54,136 nt of DNA from UBA3206 sp964548855 (GTDB lineage Bacteria; Bacillota_I; Bacilli_A; Acholeplasmatales; Anaeroplasmataceae): positions 1 to 54,136 of the forward strand of contig CAZJSR010000015.1 of assembly GCA_964548855.1 (NCBI GenBank). Direction: 5' to 3'. Numbering within the stretch: position 1 is the stretch's first letter; each line of letters opens with the position of its first letter. A program made the translations under genes and the position numbers. Below the pieces are notes generated by a model that was given only the letters and a program-made list of their open reading frames with translations, was not told the DNA's origin and ran no database searches. Of this stretch, positions 7,175 through 15,952 are shown one piece after another.

Positions 7175-9082
7175 TTACCCCATATATAGCATTATAGTAT
7201 CTCCTTCTTTTATCTTCTCACCTTGATCAGGTGATTGATATATTACAGTATCTCCATCACCATAATATACATAATTATAGAATTGAGTATTCTTTATTTC
7301 TTTTTTAGTTTTACCTATATAGTTATCTACCTTATAGGTTGGTGTATCTAAAAACCATCTTAGATTCTTTTCTATTTGATTTTCATAATCTCTTTCTATA
7401 CCTAAATAGGTAAGAGATTGTTCCATAATTTCACCAACTAATGGTGCGGCCACGGTGCCGCCATATTGCACACAATTATTAGGCTTATCTATAGCTAGAT
7501 AACATAGTATATCTGGATCATTCATAGGTGCCATACCTAAAAATGATAATATATAATGCCCGGATTCATATCCACCAGTTGAGGAAATTACCTGTGCTGT
7601 TCCAGTCTTACCACCCACTCTATAACCTTCTATGTATGCATTTCTTCCAGTACCTCTTGCAACAACACTTTCTAAAGCATATTTTATAATTTCACTAGTC
7701 TTTTCACTTATAACTTTCCTTTTTACTTTAGGACTCTTCTCATATACTATATCTCCCGTAGTATTTTCTATATATTTTAAAACATATGGAGTCATAAGTT
7801 TTCCACCATTAACTGCACAGGATGCCATCATACATAATTGAATAGGTGTTACACTATTACCTTGACCAAAACTAGATGTTGCGAGTTCTACTGGCCCCAT
7901 ATTATTTTTATCAAATAATATTCCTTTAGATTCTCCTATTAAATCTATACCTGTTTTTTCCCCAAATCCAAAATTCTTTAAATACTTATAAAACTTATCT
8001 ACACCCAACTTTTCTCCAATTGTCATAAATCCTGGATTACAAGAATTTTCAATAACATTTAAATAACTCTCTCTTCCATGTCCTCCAGATTTCCAATCTT
8101 TAATTCTTCTATCTCCAACTATTTTATATCCACTACAGTAAAAACTATCATTTATATCAAAAACCCCCTCCTCAAGTCCAGCTGCATATGTGCATATTTT
8201 AAATGTACTCCCTGGTTCAAATGCATAAAATATAGGTAAATTCCTATTATATATTTTAGGATCATAATCTTGATAATTATTCAAATCAAAAGATGGATAA
8301 GAACTCATCGCAAGTACTTCTCCTGTTTTCACATTCATTACTAGTCCCATCACTTGATTTGGATTATATAAATCAACTGAATTGATTATAATATTATCCA
8401 ATATTTTTTGTATATTTATATCTATTGTTAAATATAAATCAAATCCCTTAGTAGAAGTTTCATAATATGACTTTATATCTGGCATTATATTTCCTTTCGC
8501 ATCTGTATATATTGATAATGCACCACTTTTACTTTTTAAGTAATCATCATACATATATTCTATACCCGATAATCCCTTATTATCTACACCAACAAATCCT
8601 AAAACTTGAGATAAACTATTACCATATGGATAATATCTCTTTGTATCACTTACTAAGTATATACCTTCCATATTTAAATTGGCAATATCACGTGCTTGAT
8701 TTATATTTATCTTACGACCTTCTGGTTTAATTAATTCTACACTATTCTTTTTCGTGATGTGTTTATATATACTCTCATAACTACATTCTAAAATTTTCGA
8801 TAAATTTAATGCAACGTAATCTTTATCTTTAATTTGACTATTTATACTTGCGACTAAAAGACATAATTCATTTCCTACAATTAAATTACCATTTCTATCA
8901 TATATTTTACCTCTACCACTATTTGTAGGAATTTGTCTATCCCATAAATCATAAGCTAATTGATTTATATTTTTTGACATATAAAAAGATATATATCCTA
9001 CTCTAATCATTAACACTGAAAAAAATACAAATGTTAATACTATAAAAATATATATTCTTTTTTTCATCATATATAGAATCAT
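7175..9082 (-). CDS. spoVD: SpoVD-like class B penicillin-binding protein
   Basis: A 635-residue class B PBP with an N-terminal membrane anchor (residues ~6-30), a dimerisation domain, a transpeptidase domain with EPGSTFK (catalytic Ser), ENSCN (SxN) and GGKTGTAQV (KTG), and one C-terminal PASTA-like domain of ~60 residues. Length and a single PASTA domain fit SpoVD, the sporulation cortex transpeptidase, better than PBP2B, which has two. The start ATG 9082 follows AAAGGTGATGGC. It is not next to rsmH (22 kb), unlike the classical dcw cluster. Its 3' part from KTGT onward is the cassette junction region described in the findings: fragments A and B repeat it, and the copy at 14103-14728 matches it almost perfectly only upstream of KTGT. 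Confidence 0.85.
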   Translation of the reverse strand: MILYMMKKRIYIFIVLTFVFFSVLMIRVGYISFYMSKNINQLAYDLWDRQIPTNSGRGKIYDRNGNLIVGNELCLLVASINSQIKDKDYVALNLSKILECSYESIYKHITKKNSVELIKPEGRKININQARDIANLNMEGIYLVSDTKRYYPYGNSLSQVLGFVGVDNKGLSGIEYMYDDYLKSKSGALSIYTDAKGNIMPDIKSYYETSTKGFDLYLTIDINIQKILDNIIINSVDLYNPNQVMGLVMNVKTGEVLAMSSYPSFDLNNYQDYDPKIYNRNLPIFYAFEPGSTFKICTYAAGLEEGVFDINDSFYCSGYKIVGDRRIKDWKSGGHGRESYLNVIENSCNPGFMTIGEKLGVDKFYKYLKNFGFGEKTGIDLIGESKGILFDKNNMGPVELATSSFGQGNSVTPIQLCMMASCAVNGGKLMTPYVLKYIENTTGDIVYEKSPKVKRKVISEKTSEIIKYALESVVARGTGRNAYIEGYRVGGKTGTAQVISSTGGYESGHYILSFLGMAPMNDPDILCYLAIDKPNNCVQYGGTVAAPLVGEIMEQSLTYLGIERDYENQIEKNLRWFLDTPTYKVDNYIGKTKKEIKNTQFYNYVYYGDGDTVIYQSPDQGEKIKEGDTIMLYMG

Positions 9083-9136
9083 GCCATCACCTTTAAAATA
9101 TATGATTATATATATTTATCTTATTCAGTTTTATAA

Positions 9137-9170
9137 AAAAATCAGTCTATTTATTCTATAGACTGATTTT
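9137..9170 (-). terminator. Terminator downstream of the dGTPase-like relic
   Basis: ATCAGTCTAT (9141-9150) pairs with ATAGACTGAT (9158-9167). On the minus strand the stem is followed by a run of seven T residues. It lies 15 bp after the stop of the dGTPase-like pseudogene and just upstream of spoVD, insulating the latter. Confidence 0.75.
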
Positions 9171-9184
9171 AAAACTATTTTATT

Positions 9185-9740
9185 CTATTTAATTCTTTAT
9201 AGATAGTTCTAATATAACTATCTGTCATACTAGTTATATAATCAAGTGATAATCTAAAATATAAATTATAAACTTAATCTGCTGTCTTATTCAACTTATA
9301 ATTATTAATAAAATCTATAGATCTTAATGAAATATATTTACTATTAGTTTTACTTAATTTCACATCTGTATCATAATAAATAATAGAATTTACAAATTCA
9401 TCTAATAAATCATCTATGATATTCTTCCAGTTAATTGTAATTTCAAAACTTCTTTTTAAGTAAATGCATATTTAACTGTCGCAAGTTTTAAAACTCTAAT
9501 TATAGTATCTATATTAGTCCTTCAAAAAGTTCTGTCATACATTTACATAAAAAATCTCTTTTCTTTATTTGTGAAAGAATATACTGCGTTATACATCAAC
9601 ATGTTTTTTATTGATAGTAACCATTTATGAAAAATAGAAAATGAATCTTCTTTAATTTCTTAATGTTCATTATTATTTAATTTTTCTTCTAATGTTAAAA
9701 CAACTTTTTTATAATATTTATCATTATCAAAAAAATTTTC
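9185..9740 (-). pseudogene. HD/dGTPase-like protein, degenerate
   Basis: No open frame survives, but the minus strand keeps recognisable blocks in shifting frames: IIRVLKLATVKYAFT, DDLLDEFVNSIIYYD and a C-terminal LSLDYITSMTDSYIRTIYKEL ending in a stop at 9185. The last block resembles the DYIAGMTDRYA tail of dGTP triphosphohydrolases. At least two stops (near 9283 and 9560) and several frameshifts interrupt it. The assignment rests mainly on the C-terminal block and could be wrong for the N-terminal half. Confidence 0.4.
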
Positions 9741-9745
9741 ATGTT

Positions 9746-9803
9746 AATGTCAATATAGAATTTACCAATAGGGGATGGGGGCGGACAATTTTTTATTGAC
9801 ATT
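9746..9803. repeat. 10-bp inverted repeat enclosing a G-rich core
   Basis: AATGTCAATA (9746-9755) and TATTGACATT (9794-9803) form a perfect inverted repeat. The 38 bases between contain AGGGGATGGGGGCGGA, very unusual in this AT-rich DNA. It resembles the terminal region of a transposon, possibly IS21-like, left beside the resolvase relic, but no transposase directly abuts it. Confidence 0.45.
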
Positions 9804-9899
9804 TACAAACAACTATATAATTAGATCCTAATTACTCTTATAAATTACTCTTTTTATAATTCCACTTTAATTTTACAATTGAAGACCATGTCTACTTGA

Positions 9900-10262
9900 C
9901 AAGGTTCAGCTCAATTTATATTGATAAACAATCTGGTAAGGATTTTAATAGTGTTAATTATCAGAAGCTTATTAAAAAAAGATGATTTATTGATTGTTAA
10001 ATCCATTGATAGGTTAGGAAGAAATTATGAAATGATTATTGAGGAATGGCTAGAATTACTAAGGTTATTGGTTGTGATATATTTGTAATAGATATGCCAC
10101 TACTTGATACTAGATCTAAACCTGATAATTTAGTTGGTAAATTCATTTTTGATATAGTTCTTCATTGTTGCTGAAAATGAAAGAGACTTTATTAAGCAAA
10201 GACAAGCTGAGGGTATTAAAATAGCTAAGGCTAAGGGTGTTAAATTTGGTAGACCAAATGTA
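9900..10262 (+). pseudogene. Serine resolvase/invertase-like recombinase, frameshifted
   Basis: Plus-strand translation in changing frames gives FIDKQSGKDFNSVNYQKLIK, DDLLIVKSIDRLGRNYEMI, CDIFVIDMPLLDTR and AENERDFIKQRQAEGIKIA. These match the catalytic domain of Hin/Gin-type small serine recombinases (SIDRLGRN is the signature helix). The N-terminal catalytic-serine region and the C-terminal HTH are lost, and at least three frameshifts are present, so it is inactive. It is the only site-specific recombinase trace in the window and is on the opposite strand to the cargo genes. Confidence 0.75.
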
Positions 10263-10283
10263 ATTTACCTAATAATTATTTAA

Positions 10284-10991
10284 TTAATCACATAAAAAAT
10301 CCTGAATTATGTTTACTGGTATACAATAAGCTACACCATATATTGGATTTAAAGATAAATCTTTGATTCTAAATGTAGTAATTCCAATTAACCTGCCTCT
10401 CTTATCAAGAAGTGCTCCTCCACTATTTCCATCATTAATAACTAAATCACATTGTATTACACTTTTGGTAGTATCTTTATATTCAATGTTTACAAGCGGA
10501 ATACTAACTATCCCTTTAGATATACCAATACCATGATTCATTCCATTTCCAATAGAATATACAGTATTACCTGATTTAATTTTAGTACTATTACCGAATT
10601 TAATTGGTTTTAAATATAATCCATCTATATTTTCTAATTTTATAATTGCTAAGTCAGAATCATTATCATATTTAGTAATTGCTACACATCTATAGTCTTT
10701 CTCATATGAAAATCTAATTTCTATATAATTAAAGATTTTATGAATTCCAGATTTTTCGTAAGATATTACATGAGCATTTGTAATAAATGTTCCTTTGTCA
10801 TCAATCAAAACTGCTGAGCCATAAGAAATAGTTTCATTATCATTGTAAGCTTTAAGTTCTACAACGTTATATTGAGTTTCTTTATAAATATCTTCAGTAG
10901 TAGGATTTTTAAACAATTTTATTGAAAAGACAATCAATAACAATAGTAATATTGTTGAAATGATTGATAAAATAATACATATTTTTTTCAT
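10284..10991 (-). CDS. Membrane-anchored trypsin-like (HtrA-type) serine protease without PDZ
   Basis: 235 residues: an N-terminal membrane anchor (~5-28), then an S1C-type chymotrypsin fold with the complete triad, His in ITNAHVI, Asp in NDSDLAIIKL and Ser in NDGNSGGALL. There is no C-terminal PDZ domain, so it is shorter than DegP/HtrA. It probably acts outside the membrane in protein quality control or processing. It is the third gene of a same-strand trio with the lipoprotein and the DUF4474-like protein; those two genes are plausible substrates or partners (inference). The start codon is only 11 bp from the lipoprotein stop and has no strong ribosome-binding site. Confidence 0.85.
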   Translation of the reverse strand: MKKICIILSIISTILLLLLIVFSIKLFKNPTTEDIYKETQYNVVELKAYNDNETISYGSAVLIDDKGTFITNAHVISYEKSGIHKIFNYIEIRFSYEKDYRCVAITKYDNDSDLAIIKLENIDGLYLKPIKFGNSTKIKSGNTVYSIGNGMNHGIGISKGIVSIPLVNIEYKDTTKSVIQCDLVINDGNSGGALLDKRGRLIGITTFRIKDLSLNPIYGVAYCIPVNIIQDFLCD

Positions 10992-11002
10992 AATATACTT
11001 TA

Positions 11003-11512
11003 TTATTTTTCTATAAATAATCCTATTGAGTTAGAAACATCTCCCCAATAAGCTTCATCTAAATTGGAATTCAATTCTAAACGGGTAACATATAATGAAC
11101 TTATTCCTAAATTATTATTATCATAATCATCCTTTGAATACCACTTGAATGCTATTCGATATACATATTTTGTAGTAAATACATCGTATGAAATTCTATG
11201 AAATTTAATAACTTTATTAGAATCTATATCTTCTGAGGTATATAAACCATCACTATCATAAGATTGGTAAGTACCTTCAAAAAAATCTATAAATTCATTT
11301 ACCTTTTCGTCAAATTTTTCATCGCTATCAATTGTATTTTTTGAAAAAAGGCTTTTTATTGCTTCAGGTTCATTATCTGTAGCAGCTGAAATTATAGTTT
11401 CAATCTTTTCGTCACATAATTTTTCATAATCATCAAACATTGCACAACTTGTTAGTGAAATAATTAATATAGAAAAGATAAATATTGCAAAACTTATAAT
11501 ACTTTTTTTCAT
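11003..11512 (-). CDS. Lipoprotein of unknown function
   Basis: A 169-residue protein with a signal peptide and lipobox (ISLTSCAMF; Cys ~23), predicting a membrane-anchored exported lipoprotein. The mature part is acidic and α/β-rich (DEKFDEKVNEFIDFFEGTY, later FKWYSKDDY), reminiscent of DUF5104/NTF2-like lipoproteins of Firmicutes, but no family can be assigned securely. Start at ATG 11512, 6 bases after GGAG. Second gene of the DUF4474-lipoprotein-protease trio. Confidence 0.7.
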   Translation of the reverse strand: MKKSIISFAIFIFSILIISLTSCAMFDDYEKLCDEKIETIISAATDNEPEAIKSLFSKNTIDSDEKFDEKVNEFIDFFEGTYQSYDSDGLYTSEDIDSNKVIKFHRISYDVFTTKYVYRIAFKWYSKDDYDNNNLGISSLYVTRLELNSNLDEAYWGDVSNSIGLFIEK

Positions 11513-11529
11513 ATTAAACTCCAAAAAAA

Positions 11530-12732
11530 CTATAATTCAAATACTACCTTAGAATTTTCACAACTTAAACAATCTGATTTATATAAATTAACAAACGAAT
11601 TATACATCGCAGTATTATTAAAAGTAACAGAGTATGTAGCAGTCAAATCATTTCTATTAACATTTTGCTTTTCATAATAAAAACCTGTTATCCACCATTG
11701 CTTTTGAGAAGGCTGCCAATCAAATAGCACTTCATTTTTATACTCTAGTTTCAAAGTCATTGTCATAGCTAAACTCTTATCAACTTTCCAAATGACATCA
11801 CTATAATCCCATCTTGTGTATATTCCTAATTCTGCTCCTGCTCCTAGATTTAAATAATCTCCTGCCCATGCCCATAAAATATATTCTTCATCGTTACATT
11901 CAAATTGGTACTTTTCCTTTTTCATGCTTGTTGCAGCATTAAAAACTGTATCATATAAATCCGTGTATCCAAAATACTGTTGCCAACAATCAAAATTTGC
12001 ATGATATGTTTTACCAGTTTCATCAAGGCTCATATTTAAAAACCATCCACTAATATTTGCAGTTGTCTTAACTCCTAACAATTTTACAGCAAGAGATGAA
12101 GTTAATCTTACTGCAGGTTTAATTATAGTAGCCACAGCATTAACCACAACTGAAGCAGCTGTAGTTACAACTTTTGTAACTTTTTTTGATACCTTTTTAA
12201 TTAATTTTGAAAACCATCCATTAGAATCTATTACACTTAAATCTTCAAGTTCTGATAACCAAATAGTTTCGTCTTCAATTACAAATAGAACATCACTTTC
12301 TCCAGCATCGTTATATGTAACAAGTCCAGGAATTGTTTCAATCATAACCTCACCATTATCTACAAAGGATACTGTTAAAAGAACCGCTTCTTCTGAAGAA
12401 TCATAAACAATATCATATTGAACATTTACAGTTTCTTCAGTTTTATCTAATGAAACTAAATCTAATTCATCAAATAATGACATATCGAATGTCTTAGATG
12501 CAACGATTTCAATATCATTATTTTCTTGGTAATTAATTTGATGCTCATCAAACTCAACTAATGCACTCTCTTCTAATGATAAATAATTATCATAAGAAAC
12601 TGTTCTAACAATTTGCGATGGTGCATTTTTAAATGAAACACCATTATTAATAAATAAAAATGTAGCTAATGCACAAAAAATAGCAATAGCAGAAAAAATG
12701 ATACTTTTTCTAAATAAACTTCTTTTTTTCAT
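11530..12732 (-). CDS. Exported protein with a DUF4474-like domain
   Basis: About 400 residues with an N-terminal hydrophobic segment (~9-30), an acidic N-terminal region (~40-175), an amphipathic Val/Ala/Lys-rich stretch (~178-225, with a VSKKVTKVVTTAASVVV run) that could interact with membranes, and a C-terminal domain. The last has NFDCWQQYFGYTDLYD, WAWAGDYLNLGAGAELGIY and WWITGFYY, matching the shape of DUF4474 (Trp-Gln...Gly-Tyr...Leu-Tyr-Asp; Gly-x-Glu-x-Gly-x-Tyr). Function is unknown. ATG 12732 follows a very strong GGGGGGAG site. It is the first gene of the trio and has its own promoter. Confidence 0.65.
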   Translation of the reverse strand: MKKRSLFRKSIIFSAIAIFCALATFLFINNGVSFKNAPSQIVRTVSYDNYLSLEESALVEFDEHQINYQENNDIEIVASKTFDMSLFDELDLVSLDKTEETVNVQYDIVYDSSEEAVLLTVSFVDNGEVMIETIPGLVTYNDAGESDVLFVIEDETIWLSELEDLSVIDSNGWFSKLIKKVSKKVTKVVTTAASVVVNAVATIIKPAVRLTSSLAVKLLGVKTTANISGWFLNMSLDETGKTYHANFDCWQQYFGYTDLYDTVFNAATSMKKEKYQFECNDEEYILWAWAGDYLNLGAGAELGIYTRWDYSDVIWKVDKSLAMTMTLKLEYKNEVLFDWQPSQKQWWITGFYYEKQNVNRNDLTATYSVTFNNTAMYNSFVNLYKSDCLSCENSKVVFEL

Positions 12733-12825
12733 AAACAATCTCCCCCCGTATAATTTTTATAAATCATTGGCATACTCCCCTACATAAATTACTATTTATT
12801 TGTAAAAACGATACCAACAATTAAA

Positions 12826-12853
12826 ATTATACTATTCATTTTTTTATAGTCAA
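12826..12853 (-). promoter_or_regulatory. Promoter of the DUF4474-lipoprotein-protease operon
   Basis: On the minus strand TTGACT (12848-12853), a 16-bp spacer and TATAAT (12826-12831) make a good sigma-A promoter ~95 bp before the start codon. The rest of the 12740-13120 gap is AT-rich and includes two CGTATTTTT repeats near 12871-12905. I see no gene there. Confidence 0.55.
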
Positions 12854-13067
12854 TGTTTTTATTTATATTTGTGCGTATTTTTAAAACAACATTTCGTATT
12901 TTTCGTTGAATTGACAAATTAAATTCGTTTTATAGTGTTTGATTTTATATTTTATGTTTTTTTATTTTATAATTTCCTTTTTTAACTAATAATAAATAGT
13001 CGATATCGATGTATAAATAATTAAATTTTTATTGATTTTTTAGAAAAATAGCCTACAAGTATAAATG

Positions 13068-13112
13068 GTAATATAAGAGTACCACTTTTGTGCACGTAAG
13101 TGTCCCCACTTT
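13068..13112 (+). repeat. Possible left end of the IS21-type element
   Basis: Two imperfect direct repeats, GAGTACCACTTTT and GTGTCCCCACTTTT, lie ~25 bp apart just upstream of the istA relic. IS21 ends typically carry several such repeats. No matching right end was found because the element is truncated at 14102. Confidence 0.35.
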
Positions 13113-13166
13113 TTAATACAAGTGAGTATTCTTTTTTGTTATAATTTAAACCTGGAGGTTTCAATT

Positions 13167-14102
13167 ATGACAAATATAGTATTAGAAAATATTAAGTCAG
13201 TTTTTGATTTAATAACATTATCAATTTCATATATGAAAGGAGTTTTAAAATTGAATATTTCGAAGATTTCTAGAGAACTTAACGTTGATAGAAACTGTAA
13301 GAAAATACTTAAATGGCCATATAAAGAAGGATACAAGAAATAGAAAAAAATATTTAGATAATTATAGGAACCTTATTATGAATTATCTAGATGATAAATA
13401 TAGAAGTTTTGACTATATTGATCATTTTTTTAAGTTTATGAAAAGAGAACATAATATTACGTGTTCGCGTTCTTCCTTTTCAAGATATATTAAAAATGAT
13501 GAAGAGTTATCTAAAAAATTTAGTAGAAAAAAAGAATTTGGTTTTACAGAACGTTTTGAAACAGAACCTGGTGTTCAGGTTCAATTTGATTTGAAAGAAA
13601 GAATACAAATTATTGATAGAAATGGTAATAAGTCCGAAATCTAGATAGCAACATTAACCATGAGATATTCCAGATATAATTTTAGAAGAGTTACATTAAA
13701 TAATAATACAGATGTTAACATAGTTTTTTTAGCTGAAGCTTTTGAACATCTTGGTAGTGTACCTAAAGAATTAGTTATAGATAATTTAAAGCCATTTGTA
13801 ACTAAATCTAGATATAAAGGTCAAAATGCAATATTAAATGTTAAATTCGATGAATTTTGTAAAGATTATGGTATTACTGTAAAACCTCGCATGCCAGCTA
13901 GACCAATGACTAAGGGTAAATCTGAAACTCAAAATAAAATAGTTGATCAACTGCATAATTATATTGGAACTTATACTGATATTATAAGTGTTAGAGAAAT
14001 ACTAAATAAAATAGATAGCGAAGATAATAATTCAATATCACAGGCTACAGGGTTACCTAGAACATTTTTATTAGAAAAAGAAAAAGGTAATATTAATTCA
14101 TC
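13167..14102 (+). pseudogene. IstA transposase of IS21 family, broken and truncated
   Basis: Translation starts at ATG 13167 after CCTGGAGG with an HTH (LNISKISRELNVDR). It needs a frameshift near 13290 to continue as ETVRKYLNGHI, meets an in-frame TAG at 13642-13644, and resumes as IATLTMRYSRYNFRRV. The DDE residues are visible: Asp in VQFDLKE, Asp in LVIDNLKPFV and Glu in TKGKSE. The reading frame is cut at ~14102, where PBP sequence on the other strand begins. Three separate lesions make it clearly inactive. The junction shows that rearrangement placed an IS21 remnant directly against SpoVD copy D. Confidence 0.85.
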
Positions 14103-14728
14103 GTTCCCCCATACTGTACACAGTTTTGTGGCTTATCTATCGCAAGATAACAGAGTATATCTGGATCATTCATAGGTGCCATACCTAAAAATGATAAAAT
14201 GTAATGACCTGCTTCATATCCACCATTACTACTAATTACCTGTGCTATTCCAGTTTTCCCACCCACTCTATAACATTCTATAAATGCATTTCTTCCAGTA
14301 CCTCTTGCAACAACACTTTCTAAAGCATATTTTATAATTTCACTAGTCTTTTCACTTATAACTTTCCTTTTTACTTTAGGACTCTTCTCATATACTATAT
14401 CTCCCGTAGTATTTTCTATATATTTTAAAACATATGGAGTCATAAGTTTTCCACCATTAACTGCACAGGATGCCATCATACATAATTGAATAGGTGTTAC
14501 ACTATTACCTTGACCAAAACTAGATGTTGCGAGTTCTACTGGCCCCATATTATTTTTATCAAATAATATTCCTTTAGATTCTCCTATTAAATCTATACCT
14601 GTTTTTTCCCCAAATCCAAAATTCTTTAAATACTTATAAAACTTATCTACACCCAACTTTTCTCCAATTGTCATAAATCCTGGATTACAAGAATTTTCGA
14701 TAACATTTAAATAACTCTCTCTTCCATG
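14103..14728 (-). pseudogene. SpoVD internal fragment D, truncated at both ends
   Basis: Covers the SpoVD transpeptidase domain from the SxN region (just upstream of MTIGEKLGVDKF) to CVQYGGT; the N-terminal half and the PASTA tail are missing. Its KTGT motif reads KTGI, so even the remaining domain would be impaired. By hand comparison with 7613-8080 of the intact gene there are about 4 differences in ~468 bp upstream of KTGT, but about 24 in ~150 bp downstream of it. The downstream part is closer to fragments A and B. This sharp switch at KTGT is key evidence that the intact gene acquired a new 3' end. Confidence 0.85.
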
Positions 14729-14794
14729 AGTACATACACATATGTGTTTTTTGATATTTTAAATATGATTGATTTAACATAATTTTTCCAAATA

Positions 14795-14824
14795 AAAAAA
14801 TGAAGGTATAATCACCTTCATTTT
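14795..14824 (-). terminator. Terminator downstream of degV
   Basis: TGAAGGT (14801-14807) pairs with ACCTTCA (14814-14820). On the minus strand it is followed by seven T residues. It lies ~150 bp beyond the degV stop and separates the core genes from the accessory region. Confidence 0.6.
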
Positions 14825-14967
14825 GTAATCGCACTACCTCGCGATCAACTTGGATTTTTAATTTACGCTTAACGAAGCGAAGCAAATTTCTTCTATGGTA
14901 GGTTATCTCCTACATCTACATTATACATTTAGAATGGTTTTAATTCAATATTTTTACTATATTTCTT

Positions 14968-15831
14968 TTATTTACCTATATAACAAACACAACACATGCC
15001 AGGACCAGTATGTGCACCAATAATTGGTGATAACATGCAAATTGTAATATTTAGAGTTTTATCAAACTCTAACAATTTATCTTTAATATAGTTTGCATAT
15101 TCAATATTATCAGCATGACATACAAAAACATCTTTAACACTTTCATCTCTTGTTTCTATGAACTTATTAACTAAATACATAGCTGCTTTTTTTCTTCCAT
15201 GCATCTTCGCAACAGTATCTAATTTTCCCTTTTCATTTACTCTTAATATAGGTTTAATTCCAAGTAAAGATCCAACAAATGCACTTGTCGCACTTACTCT
15301 TCCACCACGTTTTAAATAATTAAGATCTTCAACCATCAACCATAAATTCATTTTATGAGTTAATTCTTCTAAACATTTCGCATTATCTTCTATTATCATT
15401 CCATTGTTTCTATTATTTACTGCTAGAGTTGCTAATAATCCTATACCACCTGTCGCAGATAAAGAATCTACAATAAATATCTTAGAGTTTGGAAATTCTT
15501 CTTTTAAATTATTCTTAGCTATTAATGCACTTTCATAAGTCTTTGACAATCCACTAGATAAAGGAAGATAAATAATATCTATTTCTTTTTCTAAATATGG
15601 TCTAAAAAATTCTTCATATATAAAAGGAGTAATTTGTGTAGTTTTGGTAAAATCTCCTTTTCTTTGTGAATCATAAAATTCTTTTAACACTTCATCAGAT
15701 TCTAAATACTCTGCAGTTTTAAATTCTTCACCTAAACTATATTGCATAGGAATTAATGCAATATCATTATCTTTGGCATATTCCATTTTAATATCCGCTG
15801 ATAAATCTATAATAATTTGATAATTTTTCAT
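14968..15831 (-). CDS. DegV family fatty-acid-binding protein
   Basis: 287 residues of the DegV family, which bind fatty acids and in FakB proteins present them to the FakA kinase. Seen are IDLSADIKMEYAKDN at the N-terminus, the PLSSGLSKTYESA loop, the DSLSATGGIGLL segment and a C-terminal GAHTGPG. DegV family members often exist in several copies per genome and the ligand cannot be predicted. Start at ATG 15831 with AGAGG upstream. It is divergent from a TetR gene, with a palindromic operator between, so TetR regulation is likely. Confidence 0.85.
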   Translation of the reverse strand: MKNYQIIIDLSADIKMEYAKDNDIALIPMQYSLGEEFKTAEYLESDEVLKEFYDSQRKGDFTKTTQITPFIYEEFFRPYLEKEIDIIYLPLSSGLSKTYESALIAKNNLKEEFPNSKIFIVDSLSATGGIGLLATLAVNNRNNGMIIEDNAKCLEELTHKMNLWLMVEDLNYLKRGGRVSATSAFVGSLLGIKPILRVNEKGKLDTVAKMHGRKKAAMYLVNKFIETRDESVKDVFVCHADNIEYANYIKDKLLEFDKTLNITICMLSPIIGAHTGPGMCCVCYIGK

Positions 15832-15900
15832 AATCTAACCTCTTTTACATTGGTATTTTATATTAATTATATGCTTTATACAATTGCCAAATTATACAAA

Positions 15901-15918
15901 ATGTGTAATAATACACAT
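15901..15918. promoter_or_regulatory. Palindromic operator between degV and tetR
   Basis: ATGTGTA-ATAA-TACACAT has 7-bp arms and a 4-bp centre, the size of a TetR-family operator, and lies in the 121-bp divergent intergenic region. A related palindrome ACACATATGTGT occurs at the edge of SpoVD fragment D (~14736-14747). Confidence 0.6.
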
Positions 15919-15952
15919 ATGAGTAAAAATTGTATATTAAAAGAGGTATTTT

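Noticed and set aside
14685..14885. Open frame of 66 codons at the end of SpoVD copy D
   Set aside because: It crosses the junction and the terminator hairpin and shows no family resemblance; the coding part is an off-frame reading of PBP sequence.
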